From positions 124,001 to 188,000 of the forward strand of contig NZ_AJVC01000004.1 of NCBI RefSeq assembly GCF_000261365.1: a stretch of DNA of 64,000 bases. Direction: 5' to 3'. The notes beneath the pieces were generated by a model, which searched no databases, had not been told where the DNA came from, and saw nothing but the letters and a program-made list of their open reading frames with translations. Position numbers and translations under genes: made by a program. Shown one piece after another: positions 8,336 to 16,585 of the stretch (position 1 is the first letter of the stretch; every line of letters begins with the position of its first letter). The stretch is from Herbaspirillum sp. GW103 (GTDB taxonomy: Bacteria > Pseudomonadota > Gammaproteobacteria > Burkholderiales > Burkholderiaceae_D).

Positions 8336-9634
8336 ATGAGCCCATCCCTGCAAGCCTACCGCGCCAGCCTGCTGTATTTCACCAACGATCCCGCCTTCGA
8401 CGAGCACGCCACCCAATGGCATGGCGATGGCCTGCTGCTGGTGCAAGACGGCAAGATCCAGGCCGCCGGCGACTACGCCACGCTGGCCGCCACCCTGCCG
8501 CCCGGCACCGCCATCGAAGACCTGCGTGGCAAGATCCTTTGCCCCGGCTTCATCGATACCCACATCCACTACCCGCAGACCGACATCATCGGCTCGCCCG
8601 CGCCTGGCCTGCTGCCCTGGTTGGACAACTACACCTTCCCGGCTGAGCGCCGTTTCCAGCAACCGGAACACGCCAGCGAGGTGGCCGATTTCTTCCTGAC
8701 CGAACTGCTGCGCAATGGCACCACCAGTGCCGCCGTGTATTGCACGGTACATCCGCAGTCGGTGGATGCCTTCTTCGCCGCCAGCCATGCACGCAACCTG
8801 CGCATGGTGGCCGGCAAATGCCTGATGGACCGCAATGCGCCGGATTTCCTGCGTGATACGGCCGAGTCGGGTGTGCGCGAGAGCGAGGAATTGATCGGGC
8901 GCTGGCATAACAAGGGACGTCAGCACTACGCCATCACGGTGCGCTTCGCGCCGACCTCCACCCATGAACAGATGAAGCTGGCCGGCGAACTGGCGGCACA
9001 GTATCCGGACACGTATATACAAACCCACGTGGCCGAAAATACGGACGAAGTGAAATGGGTGAAGGAGCTCTACCCCGATGCCCGCAGCTACCTGGACGTG
9101 TATGACGGCTATGGCCTGATGCGCCAGCGCGCGCTGTATGCCCACTGCATCTGGCTGGACGACCAGGACCGCGCCCGTATGGCGGCCACGCAATCGGCCG
9201 CCACCTTGTGCCCGACGTCCAACCTGTTCCTGGGCAGCGGCCTGTTCGACTTCGCCCGTGCCGATGCGGCGCGCGTGCCACTGTCGCTGGCCACGGATGT
9301 CGGCGGCGGCACCAGTTTCTCGATGCTGCAGACCATGAACGAGCTCTACAAGGTAGCCCGCATGGGCGGCACCTACCTCCCGGCGCAACGCATGTTCTAT
9401 CTGGCTACCCTGGGCGGTGCCCGCGCGCTCCAGCTGGAAGGCAGCATCGGCAGCTTCACGCCGGGCTGCGACGCCGACTTCATCGTGCTGGATCCGCAGG
9501 CCACGCCCTTGCTGGCCCGCCGCAGCGCCACCACCGACAGCCTGGAGGAACAATTGTTCGCACTGGCCATTTTGGGTGATGACCGTACCATCGCCGCGAC
9601 CTATTCGGCGGGGGTGCGGGTGCATCAGCGCTGA
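8336..9634 (+). CDS. guaD: Guanine deaminase
   Basis: The 432-residue amidohydrolase converts guanine to xanthine, feeding the xanthine dehydrogenase encoded upstream. Zinc-ligand motifs are in order: DTHIHYPQ (HxH, about residue 81), QTHVAEN (His), YAHCIWLDD (His) and SLATDVGGGTSFSML (Asp). The segment LLPWLDNYTFPAE is typical of guanine deaminases rather than cytosine or adenosine deaminases. ATG 8336 follows GAGGAAAC at good spacing. The 188-bp gap after xdhC leaves room for a separate promoter, but all genes point the same way and a strong terminator lies directly downstream. Confidence 0.95.
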   Translation: MSPSLQAYRASLLYFTNDPAFDEHATQWHGDGLLLVQDGKIQAAGDYATLAATLPPGTAIEDLRGKILCPGFIDTHIHYPQTDIIGSPAPGLLPWLDNYTFPAERRFQQPEHASEVADFFLTELLRNGTTSAAVYCTVHPQSVDAFFAASHARNLRMVAGKCLMDRNAPDFLRDTAESGVRESEELIGRWHNKGRQHYAITVRFAPTSTHEQMKLAGELAAQYPDTYIQTHVAENTDEVKWVKELYPDARSYLDVYDGYGLMRQRALYAHCIWLDDQDRARMAATQSAATLCPTSNLFLGSGLFDFARADAARVPLSLATDVGGGTSFSMLQTMNELYKVARMGGTYLPAQRMFYLATLGGARALQLEGSIGSFTPGCDADFIVLDPQATPLLARRSATTDSLEEQLFALAILGDDRTIAATYSAGVRVHQR

Positions 9635-9665
9635 AATCGTTCATATCGGCCCCGATGCGGGGGAA

Positions 9666-9702
9666 GCCGGGCTTGCCGTTGAGGCAAGTCCGGCTTTTTT
9701 TT
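9666..9702 (+). terminator. Rho-independent terminator after guaD
   Basis: Perfect 12-bp stem GCCGGGCTTGCC (9666-9677) / GGCAAGTCCGGC (9683-9694) with one G-T pair, 5-nt loop and eight T residues at 9695-9702. It closes the purine block. Confidence 0.93.
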
Positions 9703-9795
9703 ACGGCCCATTTTGTAACGGTTTATCCCATCTTTTCGAAACCGCTGGGCGACAGCCTGAGGGAACATCAAACCTCAACGTATCCCACATGCAAC

Positions 9796-9834
9796 ATCAA
9801 TTGATTATTTCCATTAATAAACTGATCAATTGAT
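9796..9834. promoter_or_regulatory. Paired palindromes, candidate operator of the toxin-antitoxin operon
   Basis: ATCAATTGAT occurs twice, at 9796-9805 and 9825-9834, 29 bp apart. Each copy is a perfect 10-bp palindrome. They lie 21-59 bp upstream of the first gene of the module, within an AT-rich stretch that should contain the promoter. An HTH-bearing antitoxin encoded downstream is the obvious candidate to bind them. Confidence 0.5.
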
Positions 9835-9854
9835 TTAATATTGGAGCTTCCGCC

Positions 9855-10250
9855 ATGTCAGCGACCCGATTGCAGGTGCAACACTTCCTCGCCCGCTTGG
9901 GTGCCTTGCCCTCCCGGGACATCATCTTGTCGCGTCAGCGCAAGACACTGGAATTCATGGCGCAAATCGATTTCGAGATGGTGGATGTGGTGCGCGAGCT
10001 CAAGCAGCTCCGCATCGAAGACTACAGCTACGGCCCCGGCCAGAACGACTGGGGCACAGGCTGGGTCTGGCACTTCGGCAAGACGGTAGCGCAGCACATG
10101 GGCGGGCAGGAGCAGGGCCATCGCGTGTACATCAAGCTCTGTCTGGCAATGTCGCGCGAGGGACGCCGGACCACGTGCATGTCATTTCACCCGCCTGAAA
10201 GACCAATGCAGTTTCCCTTCAAGAAGCCCCCTGTGCAATGGAGTGTTTGA
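9855..10250 (+). CDS. MqsR-like toxin of a toxin-antitoxin pair
   Basis: This small 131-residue basic protein is encoded immediately before an antitoxin-like gene. Its central and C-terminal parts follow the MqsR/RelE-fold layout: a helical start, a predicted strand segment HRVYIKLCLAM (comparable to VYLKI in E. coli MqsR) and a closing TTCMSFHPPERP segment (comparable to VSFKEK). MqsR toxins are ribosome-independent mRNA interferases. The assignment rests on this pattern and on the partner, which has an MqsA-like N-terminus; overall identity to E. coli MqsR looks low. The stop codon overlaps one possible start of the next gene, which implies translational coupling. Toxin-first order is as in mqsRA. 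Confidence 0.6.
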   Translation: MSATRLQVQHFLARLGALPSRDIILSRQRKTLEFMAQIDFEMVDVVRELKQLRIEDYSYGPGQNDWGTGWVWHFGKTVAQHMGGQEQGHRVYIKLCLAMSREGRRTTCMSFHPPERPMQFPFKKPPVQWSV

Positions 10251-10264
10251 TGGAGTGTTTGATG
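10238..10264 (+). repeat. 12-bp tandem duplication carrying ribosome-binding site and start codon
   Basis: ATGGAGTGTTTG is present at 10238-10249 and 10250-10261 and is followed by a third ATG at 10262. Each unit supplies an ATG, a GGAG Shine-Dalgarno core and a 6-nt spacer to the next ATG. The antitoxin therefore has in-frame ATGs at 10238, 10250 and 10262, the last two each with an identical ribosome-binding site. The toxin stop TGA is at 10248-10250. Confidence 0.85.
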
Positions 10265-11245
10265 GACCTGAAGCCCTTTGAAATTTGCCCCAACTGTGCC
10301 GGCGAGGGAACAGTGCATCTTGTCAGCACGACGGAAGCCCGTATCGTGAACAAGGAAACGTTTGACGTACCGGTGGATTATTTCGCCTGCGACCGCTGTG
10401 GCGAGAGCTTCCAGACGCTGGACATGGAAGACAGCCTGGTCAAGGCGCGCGCGCTGTATCGCGCGCGGCATGGAATGGTTGAGCCGGACCGGCTGATCGC
10501 CTGGCGCAAGTCGCTGGGGCTGTCACAAGTCGAGCTGGCTGCGGTGCTGGGCTGGGGCGTGGCCACCGTGAGCCGCTACGAAAACGGCAAGCTGCAGTCC
10601 GACGCGCATGACAAGGCCATGCGCATGGCAATGGGCTCGGTGGACACCCTCATTGAACTGGTCCGCAGTGCGCGTGATCTTGCTCCGCAAGTGCGTACCC
10701 GGCTGCTGGCCGAACTGGAAAAGCGGGCGGGCGCCGCTGCGCTGGAGAAGGCCTTCGTGAGCACCGCACGTACCGCCCCTGCCGAGAGCCTTCGGCTGGA
10801 CAAGCTCGAACAAGTCGTGCTCTTGCTCAGCGAAGGCGAAGGTGTCTTCGTGACCAAGCTCAACAAGCTGCTCTTCTACAGCGATTTCAAGCATTACCAG
10901 CAGCGAGGAAGAAGTCTCTCGGGGCTGGCTTATGAACGCCTGCCCTACGGACCGGTGCCGTCGGCGTTCCGCCTGCTGTTTTCCCTGCTGGAGCAGCGTG
11001 GACTCATCGAACAGGCGGAGGTCCAGGTCGGCGCGATGGAAGGGACCCAGGTGCGGGCCTTGCGCAGTGCCGACCGCAATCACTTCGATGAGGACGAAGT
11101 GGGCCTGCTGCTGGCCATCAAGAAGCGCTTTGCCAAGATGAGCGCCAGTGACATTTCCGAAACTTCGCACCGGGAACAGGCGTGGACTCAGACGCCCATG
11201 GGCGCCCTGATCGACTACCGGCACGCTGCCGCACTGAGCTTCTGA
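10250..11245 (+). CDS. Antitoxin: MqsA-like Zn finger, Xre-type HTH and Panacea (DUF4065/SocA) domain
   Basis: The predicted 331-residue protein has three parts. An MqsA/YgiT-like zinc finger has Cys13/Cys16 and Cys47/Cys50. A helix-turn-helix lies at about residues 80-112 (GLSQVELAAVLGWGVATVSRYENG). A Panacea domain lies at about 178-300, with LNKLLFYSDFKHY and LPYGPVPSAF. MqsA proteins bind zinc at the N-terminus and DNA at the C-terminus; Panacea domains are known to neutralise many unrelated toxins. The domain order suggests self-regulation through the HTH and toxin neutralisation through either end. The start at 10250 overlaps the toxin stop (TGATG). ATG 10262 has an equally good ribosome-binding site and would give 327 residues. 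Confidence 0.8.
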   Translation: MECLMDLKPFEICPNCAGEGTVHLVSTTEARIVNKETFDVPVDYFACDRCGESFQTLDMEDSLVKARALYRARHGMVEPDRLIAWRKSLGLSQVELAAVLGWGVATVSRYENGKLQSDAHDKAMRMAMGSVDTLIELVRSARDLAPQVRTRLLAELEKRAGAAALEKAFVSTARTAPAESLRLDKLEQVVLLLSEGEGVFVTKLNKLLFYSDFKHYQQRGRSLSGLAYERLPYGPVPSAFRLLFSLLEQRGLIEQAEVQVGAMEGTQVRALRSADRNHFDEDEVGLLLAIKKRFAKMSASDISETSHREQAWTQTPMGALIDYRHAAALSF

Positions 11246-11251
11246 ATCCTT

Positions 11252-11854
11252 TCAGCGCGGCTGATACAGATAAAGAAAAGCCTCCACCGCCCGCTGGGCC
11301 GACGCCTGCAGCTGATCCGCCGGGATCTCGGTGACCACGTTGAGCATGCGCACTTCCATCCATTCCGCTTCGATCAACGCGCGAAACTGCATGGCGGCGA
11401 TCCAGGCGTCAGAGGAGCGCAGCTTGCCCTCCTCCATTTTGACCTTCAGGAAATCGGCAATGCGCGTCCAGCCGCGTTTGGGCCCGCGCTCATACAGCAG
11501 CGGCCCCAGTTCCGACTTGCCGGCGTAATACATCGCCAACCGCTTGACCGCCACGATCTCCGGCCGGAACACCACCCCCAGATAATGATTTGCCAAGCGC
11601 AATAAACCGGCCCGTACTTCGTCTTCATTACGCAAGGCCATGAACAACTCTTCAAACTGGCAACCCACCTGCTTGATCATCACCTCCACGAAGATTTCTT
11701 CCTTGGAGCTGAAATAGTTGTACAGCGTGGCCTTGGAGCCCCCGATACGGGCCGAGATTTCCGCCATGGAGGCGCCTTCGAAACCGATTTCGTTGAATAC
11801 CTCGGCAGCGATGTCGATCATCTGCTGCCGCCGCTCTTCACTCTTCTTGCGCAT
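11252..11854 (-). CDS. TetR-family repressor of the divergent efflux operon
   Basis: This 200-residue TetR regulator has its N-terminal HTH at about residues 26-50 (ASMAEISARIGGSKATLYNYF). The C-terminal all-helical domain would bind the inducing drug or metabolite. It is transcribed away from the three-gene efflux operon, from which it is separated by 243 bp that contain a perfect palindrome over the operon's -10 box. This is the classical layout for a local repressor of efflux genes. It ends 6 bp from the convergent antitoxin gene, with no terminator visible between them. Confidence 0.92.
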   Translation of the reverse strand: MRKKSEERRQQMIDIAAEVFNEIGFEGASMAEISARIGGSKATLYNYFSSKEEIFVEVMIKQVGCQFEELFMALRNEDEVRAGLLRLANHYLGVVFRPEIVAVKRLAMYYAGKSELGPLLYERGPKRGWTRIADFLKVKMEEGKLRSSDAWIAAMQFRALIEAEWMEVRMLNVVTEIPADQLQASAQRAVEAFLYLYQPR

Positions 11855-12004
11855 GATTGTCCTGTAATGCCGGCCAGAAAACCGGCCAATCCCGAATTAT
11901 AGGCGACGATGCCGCCGAAAGCCGCCTGATTGCCCTCAAATACGGTAGAAAAAACCATGTTGCGGCAATGCCGCACAAAGACGAGCAATTTCTCGCAATG
12001 TGCC

Positions 12005-12034
12005 TTGACACTTCATAAAACCGAATACTATACT
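12005..12034 (+). promoter_or_regulatory. Sigma-70 promoter of the efflux operon
   Basis: A perfect -35 box TTGACA (12005-12010), an 18-bp spacer and a near-consensus -10 box TATACT (12029-12034). Transcription should start near 12041, about 57 bp before the first gene. Confidence 0.75.
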
Positions 12035-12035
12035 G

Positions 12036-12047
12036 AACTGTACAGTT
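12036..12047. promoter_or_regulatory. Candidate TetR-type operator
   Basis: AACTGTACAGTT is a perfect 12-bp palindrome starting 1 bp after the -10 box and covering the expected transcription start. A repressor bound here would block the efflux promoter. The divergent TetR gene is the likely source. Confidence 0.65.
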
Positions 12048-12097
12048 AATAAACACCCGATTTTCTGATTCAGTCGTTCACTCCACTCTCCACGCAA

Positions 12098-13657
12098 ATG
12101 AACAAGAACTCATCCCTCCCCGATCAGCGGGCGCCCCATCCGGCGCTGCGATCCGCGCGGCCTACCCTGCCGTGGCGGCGGGCGGTGGCGGTCTCGGCGG
12201 CCCTGCTGACGGCTACGCTCATGGCCGGCTGCGCCTCCTTCACCGATCTCGGTGCGCGCGCCGAACCGAAATCCATCGATCAGTACCAGACCCGCCAGAC
12301 CCTGGCCGCTGACGCCGTACAAGCCGCCTGGCCCAGCGACCGGTGGTGGACGGTCTACGGCGACGCCCAATTGAATGCGCTCATCGATGAAGCCCTGCAA
12401 AGTGCACCCTCCATGGCCGTGGCCAAGGCGCGCCTGATGAAGGCCGAAGGCAGCGCCCAGCAGCAAGGTGCGGCCCTGTATCCGCAAGCAAGCGGCAACG
12501 CCTCGCTGGATCGCATGAAGCAGTCCTACAACAACGGCGTGCCGCCGGATTTCGTGCCCAAGGGCTACAACAACGAAACCCGCACCACGCTGGACTTCAG
12601 CTACGAAATCGATTTCTGGGGCAAGAATCGCGCGGCCCTGGCCGCCGCCACCTCGGAACTGGAAGCCAGCCGTGCCGACGCCGCTCAGGCGCGCATCACG
12701 CTGGCCACCTCGATCGCCTCGGCCTACGCCGAACTGGCCCAGCTCTACGCCCAGCGCGATACCAATGTCGCCGCCCTGAAGGTGCGTGAAGAGACGCTGG
12801 ACCTGTTCAACCAGCGCTTCAACAACGGTCTGGAAACCCGTGGCTCGGTCAAGCAGATGGAAGCCCGCCGCGCCATCGCCCAGGCCGATCTGAAAGCCAC
12901 CGACGAATCCATCGCCCTGCAACGCAACAAGCTGGCCGCGCTGGCCGGTGCCGGTCCGGATCGTGGGCTGCGGCTGGCGCGTCCGCAAATCGATCTGTCC
13001 AAGCCCTTCGGCCTGCCGCAGCAACTGCCGGTGGAACTGCTGGGCCGTCGTCCCGACATCGTGGCCGCACGCCTGCGCGCTGAAGCGGCGGGCAAGCAGA
13101 TCAAGGTGGCGCGTGCGGCCTTCTATCCGAACGTGAACCTGTCGGCTTATTTCGGTTTCCAGTCGCTGGGCATCGACATGCTCACCCGCAGCGGCTCGGA
13201 CATCGGCAGCTTCGGCCCGGCCATCTCCCTGCCCATCTTCAATGGAGGTCGTCTGCGCGGACAGTTCCGTTCGGCCAGCGCCAGCTATGACGAAGCCGTG
13301 GCCAACTACGACCAGGCCGTCACCCAGGCCCTGCAGGACGTGGCCGATGTCGGCGTGAGCGAGAAGGCCCTGGCCGGTCGCCTGCACGACGTGCAAGCCG
13401 CCGCCGACGCCGCCGACGAGGCGTATCGCATCGTCAGCAACCGCTACAACGGTGGCCTCAACACCTATCTCGACGTACTCAATGCGCAGGACACGCTCAT
13501 CAGCAACCTGCGCCAGCTCTCGGACCTGCGCTCGCGCATGTTCACCCTGGATGTCGCGCTGGTGCGCGCCCTGGGCGGCGGCTACCGTGCCGCCGACGAC
13601 AGCAAGAGCCAAGACAGCGCCACCGCGCCCCACACCGAACAGCAAGCGAAAGGTTGA
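12098..13657 (+). CDS. Outer-membrane efflux channel lipoprotein (NodT/OprM family)
   Basis: The 519-residue protein is the TolC-like channel of a tripartite pump. The long basic N-terminus is followed by a hydrophobic signal and a lipobox LMAGC at about residues 41-45, so Cys45 should be lipidated and anchored in the outer membrane. Two OEP repeats follow. The first begins with WWTVYGDAQLNALIDEAL. The NodT-type segments ELLGRRPDIVAARLRAEAAG and SLPIFNGGRLRG are visible. It is the first gene of the operon; the membrane-fusion gene begins 5 bp downstream. Confidence 0.93.
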   Translation: MNKNSSLPDQRAPHPALRSARPTLPWRRAVAVSAALLTATLMAGCASFTDLGARAEPKSIDQYQTRQTLAADAVQAAWPSDRWWTVYGDAQLNALIDEALQSAPSMAVAKARLMKAEGSAQQQGAALYPQASGNASLDRMKQSYNNGVPPDFVPKGYNNETRTTLDFSYEIDFWGKNRAALAAATSELEASRADAAQARITLATSIASAYAELAQLYAQRDTNVAALKVREETLDLFNQRFNNGLETRGSVKQMEARRAIAQADLKATDESIALQRNKLAALAGAGPDRGLRLARPQIDLSKPFGLPQQLPVELLGRRPDIVAARLRAEAAGKQIKVARAAFYPNVNLSAYFGFQSLGIDMLTRSGSDIGSFGPAISLPIFNGGRLRGQFRSASASYDEAVANYDQAVTQALQDVADVGVSEKALAGRLHDVQAAADAADEAYRIVSNRYNGGLNTYLDVLNAQDTLISNLRQLSDLRSRMFTLDVALVRALGGGYRAADDSKSQDSATAPHTEQQAKG

Positions 13658-13662
13658 ACATC

Positions 13663-14895
13663 ATGTCCCACAGCGATTCCCAGGCGGCCCACACCCTGGC
13701 CGAAGAAACCCGTCAGCGCAATGAAGCGGCCAGCAAGGCGGCCGCCGCGCAAAAGCGCAAGAAGCTCTTTTCCATCTTCGGCGGCGTGGTCGCCATCGTC
13801 GCCATCGGTTACGGCACCTACTGGTACCTGATCGGCTCGCGCTACGTCGAGACCGACAATGCCTACACCGCCACCGAAGTGGCCACCGTCACCCCCGCCA
13901 TCAACGGCATCGTGGCCGCCGTCGACGTGGTCGACACCCAGGCCGTCAAGAAAGGGGATGTCCTGGTGCGCATCGATGATGCCGACGCCAGGCTGGCCGT
14001 AGACCAGGCCGCCGCCGACCTGGACCGCACCGAACGCAAGGTCAAGGGCTACTTCGCCAACGATGCCGGCTTGGCGGCCCAGGTACTGGCCCGCGAAGCG
14101 GACCAGAAGCGCGCCAGTGCCCAGTTGCTGTCGGCCCAGGCCGACCTGCAGCGTGCCCAGATCGACCTGCAGCGCCGCGAAGCGCTGGCCAAGTCAGGGT
14201 CGGTCTCCGGTGAAGAACTGAGCAATGCCCGTACCGCCCTGCTGACCGCCCAGGCCAATCTGAAGGCGGCCGAAGCGGCTGAAGTGCAGTCCCGCGCCAA
14301 CATCAAGGCCACCCAGGGCGCAGAAAAGGCCAGCACCGTGCTGACCGCCAACACCACGGTGGCCGACAACCCGGAAGTGGTGCTGGCCCGCGCCAAGCTG
14401 GATCAGGCCAGGCTGGACCTGGAACGCACCGTGCTGCGCGCCCCGGTCGATGGCGTCATCGCCCGCCGCCAGGTACAGGTCGGCCAGCGCGTGCAGAGCG
14501 GTGCCAGCCTGCTGTCGGTGGTGCCGCTGCAGCAGATGCACGTGGATGCCAACTTCAAGGAAGGCCAGTTGACCAAGGTGCGCATCGGCCAGCCGGTGAC
14601 CATGACGGCAGACCTCTATGGCAGTTCGGTGCAATACCACGGTGTGGTGACGGGCCTGTCCGGTGGTACCGGTTCGGCCTTTGCGGTGATCCCGGCGCAG
14701 AACGCCACCGGTAACTGGATCAAGGTGGTGCAGCGTCTGCCGGTGCGCATCTCGCTCGATCCCAAGGAACTGGCGCAGCGTCCACTGTCGGTGGGCCTGT
14801 CGATGGAAGTGGAGATCGATACGCGCGGTCAGATCAAGGCCGGCGACGTCCAGCCCAAGACGGCCAGCACCGAGGCCAGGGCCGCCGCGCTGTAA
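13663..14895 (+). CDS. emrA: EmrA/HlyD-type membrane-fusion protein
   Basis: The 410-residue periplasmic adaptor links the inner-membrane transporter to the outer-membrane channel. It has a short cytoplasmic N-terminus, one transmembrane helix at about residues 35-55, then RYVETDNAYTATEVATV, the EmrA-type start of the lipoyl/barrel-sandwich region. A long Ala/Gln-rich coiled coil at about 115-230 follows, then the second half-lipoyl segment (LRAPVDGVIARRQVQVGQ) and a beta-barrel. ATG 13663 is preferred over an upstream in-frame TTG at 13654 that overlaps the preceding stop. The exporter gene follows 27 bp downstream. Confidence 0.93.
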   Translation: MSHSDSQAAHTLAEETRQRNEAASKAAAAQKRKKLFSIFGGVVAIVAIGYGTYWYLIGSRYVETDNAYTATEVATVTPAINGIVAAVDVVDTQAVKKGDVLVRIDDADARLAVDQAAADLDRTERKVKGYFANDAGLAAQVLAREADQKRASAQLLSAQADLQRAQIDLQRREALAKSGSVSGEELSNARTALLTAQANLKAAEAAEVQSRANIKATQGAEKASTVLTANTTVADNPEVVLARAKLDQARLDLERTVLRAPVDGVIARRQVQVGQRVQSGASLLSVVPLQQMHVDANFKEGQLTKVRIGQPVTMTADLYGSSVQYHGVVTGLSGGTGSAFAVIPAQNATGNWIKVVQRLPVRISLDPKELAQRPLSVGLSMEVEIDTRGQIKAGDVQPKTASTEARAAAL

Positions 14896-14922
14896 GCGAG
14901 GGACCACCAGGAAAGACTCATC

Positions 14923-16506
14923 ATGTCATCCACACCAAGCGCAACGGCTGGCGACCTGCCAGCCCCCAAGCCCGCCGCCCAGCCTGGTCTCTTCGAGGCC
15001 CCGCTGACCGGCGGCCAGCTGGTGGGCGCCGGCATTCTGCTGGCGGCTGCCAACTTCATCGCGGTGCTCGACACCACCATCGCCAACGTCTCGGTCTCGA
15101 CCATCGCCGGCGCGCTGGGGGCTTCGACCAGCCAGGGCACCTACGTCATCACTTCCTACGCGGTGGCCGAAGCCATCACGGTGCCCCTGACCGGATGGCT
15201 GGCCAATCGCTTCGGCACGGTGCGCGTGTTCATCCTCTCGATGGTCATGTTCGGCCTGTTCTCGGCGCTGTGCGGCCTGGCCAATTCGCTGGGCATGCTC
15301 ATCGCCTTCCGCGTCATGCAGGGCCTGGCCGGTGGCCCGCTGATGCCGCTCTCGCAAACCCTGCTGCTGCGCATCTTCCCCAAGGAAAAAGCACCGGCGG
15401 CCGTGGGCCTGTGGGCCATGACCACGCTGGTGGCGCCGATTGCCGGGCCGATCCTGGGAGGGGTACTGTGCGACCAGTACAGCTGGCCCTACATCTTCTG
15501 GATCAACGTGCCGGTGGCGCTGATCTGCGGCTATCTCGGCTGGCGCATGCTCAAGCGCTTCGAGACCAAGACCAGCAAGCTGCCCATCGATCGCGTGGGC
15601 CTGATCCTGATGGTGGTCTGGGTGGCGGCACTGCAACTGATGCTCGATGAAGGCAAGGAAAAGGACTGGTTCGCCTCCACCGAGATCGTGCTGCTGGCCG
15701 TGACCGCCGTGGTGTTCTTCATCGCCTTCCTGATCTGGGAGCTGACCGAGCACAATCCCATCGTCGACCTGCGGGTGTTCCGCCATCGCGGCTTCACCGC
15801 CAGCGTGACCACCATCTGCCTGGCCTTCGGTGCCTTCTTCGGCTCGGTGGTGCTGACACCACTGTGGCTGCAGGGCTACATGGGCTATACCGCCACCTGG
15901 TCCGGCTGCATCTCGGCGCTGACCGGCATCCTGGCGGTGATGACCGCCCCTCTGGTGGCCAAGATGTCCACCACCGTGGATGCGCGCAAGCTGGTCTGCA
16001 TCGGCGTGACCTGGCTGGGTTTCATCACCTTCCTGCGGGCCTTCAACACCACCGACATGTCGTTCTTCCAGATCGGCTGGCCATTGTTCCTGCAAGGTAT
16101 CGGATTGCCGCTGTTCTTCGTGCCGCTGACCGGGCTGGCACTCTCCAGCGTGAACGAGGAAGAGACCGCATCGGCCGCCGGCCTCATGAGTTTCTGCCGC
16201 ACCATGGCCGGGGCGATTGCCACCTCCATCGTCAATACCAGCTGGGAAAACGACGCCACCTACTTCCACGCCGAACTGTCCGGCCTGGTCGATCGTGGCG
16301 GCGATGCGGTCAAAACCATGATGGCTGCCGGCATGAGCGCCGAACAGGCCACCGCATCCCTGGCGCAGACCGTGCAGAACCAGGCCGTGATGCTGTCCAC
16401 CAACCACATCTTCATGATGGCCGCAGTGTCCTTCTCGCTGGCGGCGCTGGCGGTGTGGCTGGCCCCCAAGCCGACCCGGGTGGCCGATACGACAGCGGCG
16501 CACTGA
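14923..16506 (+). CDS. emrB: DHA2-family MFS multidrug exporter (EmrB/QacA type)
   Basis: The 527-residue inner-membrane transporter with about 14 predicted helices belongs to the drug:H+ antiporter-2 family. The N-terminal region contains VLDTTIANVSVSTIAG, the family's first-helix motif D1, and AVAEAITVPLTGWLANRFG leading to the MFS loop 2-3 motif. The C-motif-like stretch LVAPIAGPILGGVLCD lies in helix 5. With the fusion protein and channel upstream it forms a complete EmrAB-OMF pump for hydrophobic drugs or toxic metabolites. The substrate is not known. A strong terminator lies 47 bp downstream. Confidence 0.94.
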   Translation: MSSTPSATAGDLPAPKPAAQPGLFEAPLTGGQLVGAGILLAAANFIAVLDTTIANVSVSTIAGALGASTSQGTYVITSYAVAEAITVPLTGWLANRFGTVRVFILSMVMFGLFSALCGLANSLGMLIAFRVMQGLAGGPLMPLSQTLLLRIFPKEKAPAAVGLWAMTTLVAPIAGPILGGVLCDQYSWPYIFWINVPVALICGYLGWRMLKRFETKTSKLPIDRVGLILMVVWVAALQLMLDEGKEKDWFASTEIVLLAVTAVVFFIAFLIWELTEHNPIVDLRVFRHRGFTASVTTICLAFGAFFGSVVLTPLWLQGYMGYTATWSGCISALTGILAVMTAPLVAKMSTTVDARKLVCIGVTWLGFITFLRAFNTTDMSFFQIGWPLFLQGIGLPLFFVPLTGLALSSVNEEETASAAGLMSFCRTMAGAIATSIVNTSWENDATYFHAELSGLVDRGGDAVKTMMAAGMSAEQATASLAQTVQNQAVMLSTNHIFMMAAVSFSLAALAVWLAPKPTRVADTTAAH

Positions 16507-16553
16507 GCCTTGCCCTTCTCCCCCCACAGTCCGTCTCCCCCTGCGGACTGGGC

Positions 16554-16585
16554 AGGCGGCCACTTCGGTGGCCGCCTGTTTTTTT
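16554..16585 (+). terminator. Rho-independent terminator after the efflux operon
   Basis: Perfect 10-bp stem AGGCGGCCAC (16554-16563) / GTGGCCGCCT (16568-16577) closed by a stable TTCG tetraloop, followed by seven T residues (16579-16585). Confidence 0.93.

Noticed and set aside
13654-13662. TTG start for the membrane-fusion gene overlapping the channel gene's stop
   Set aside because: ATG 13663 is three codons downstream and gives the usual short cytoplasmic N-terminus; the TTG adds only three residues and is weaker.
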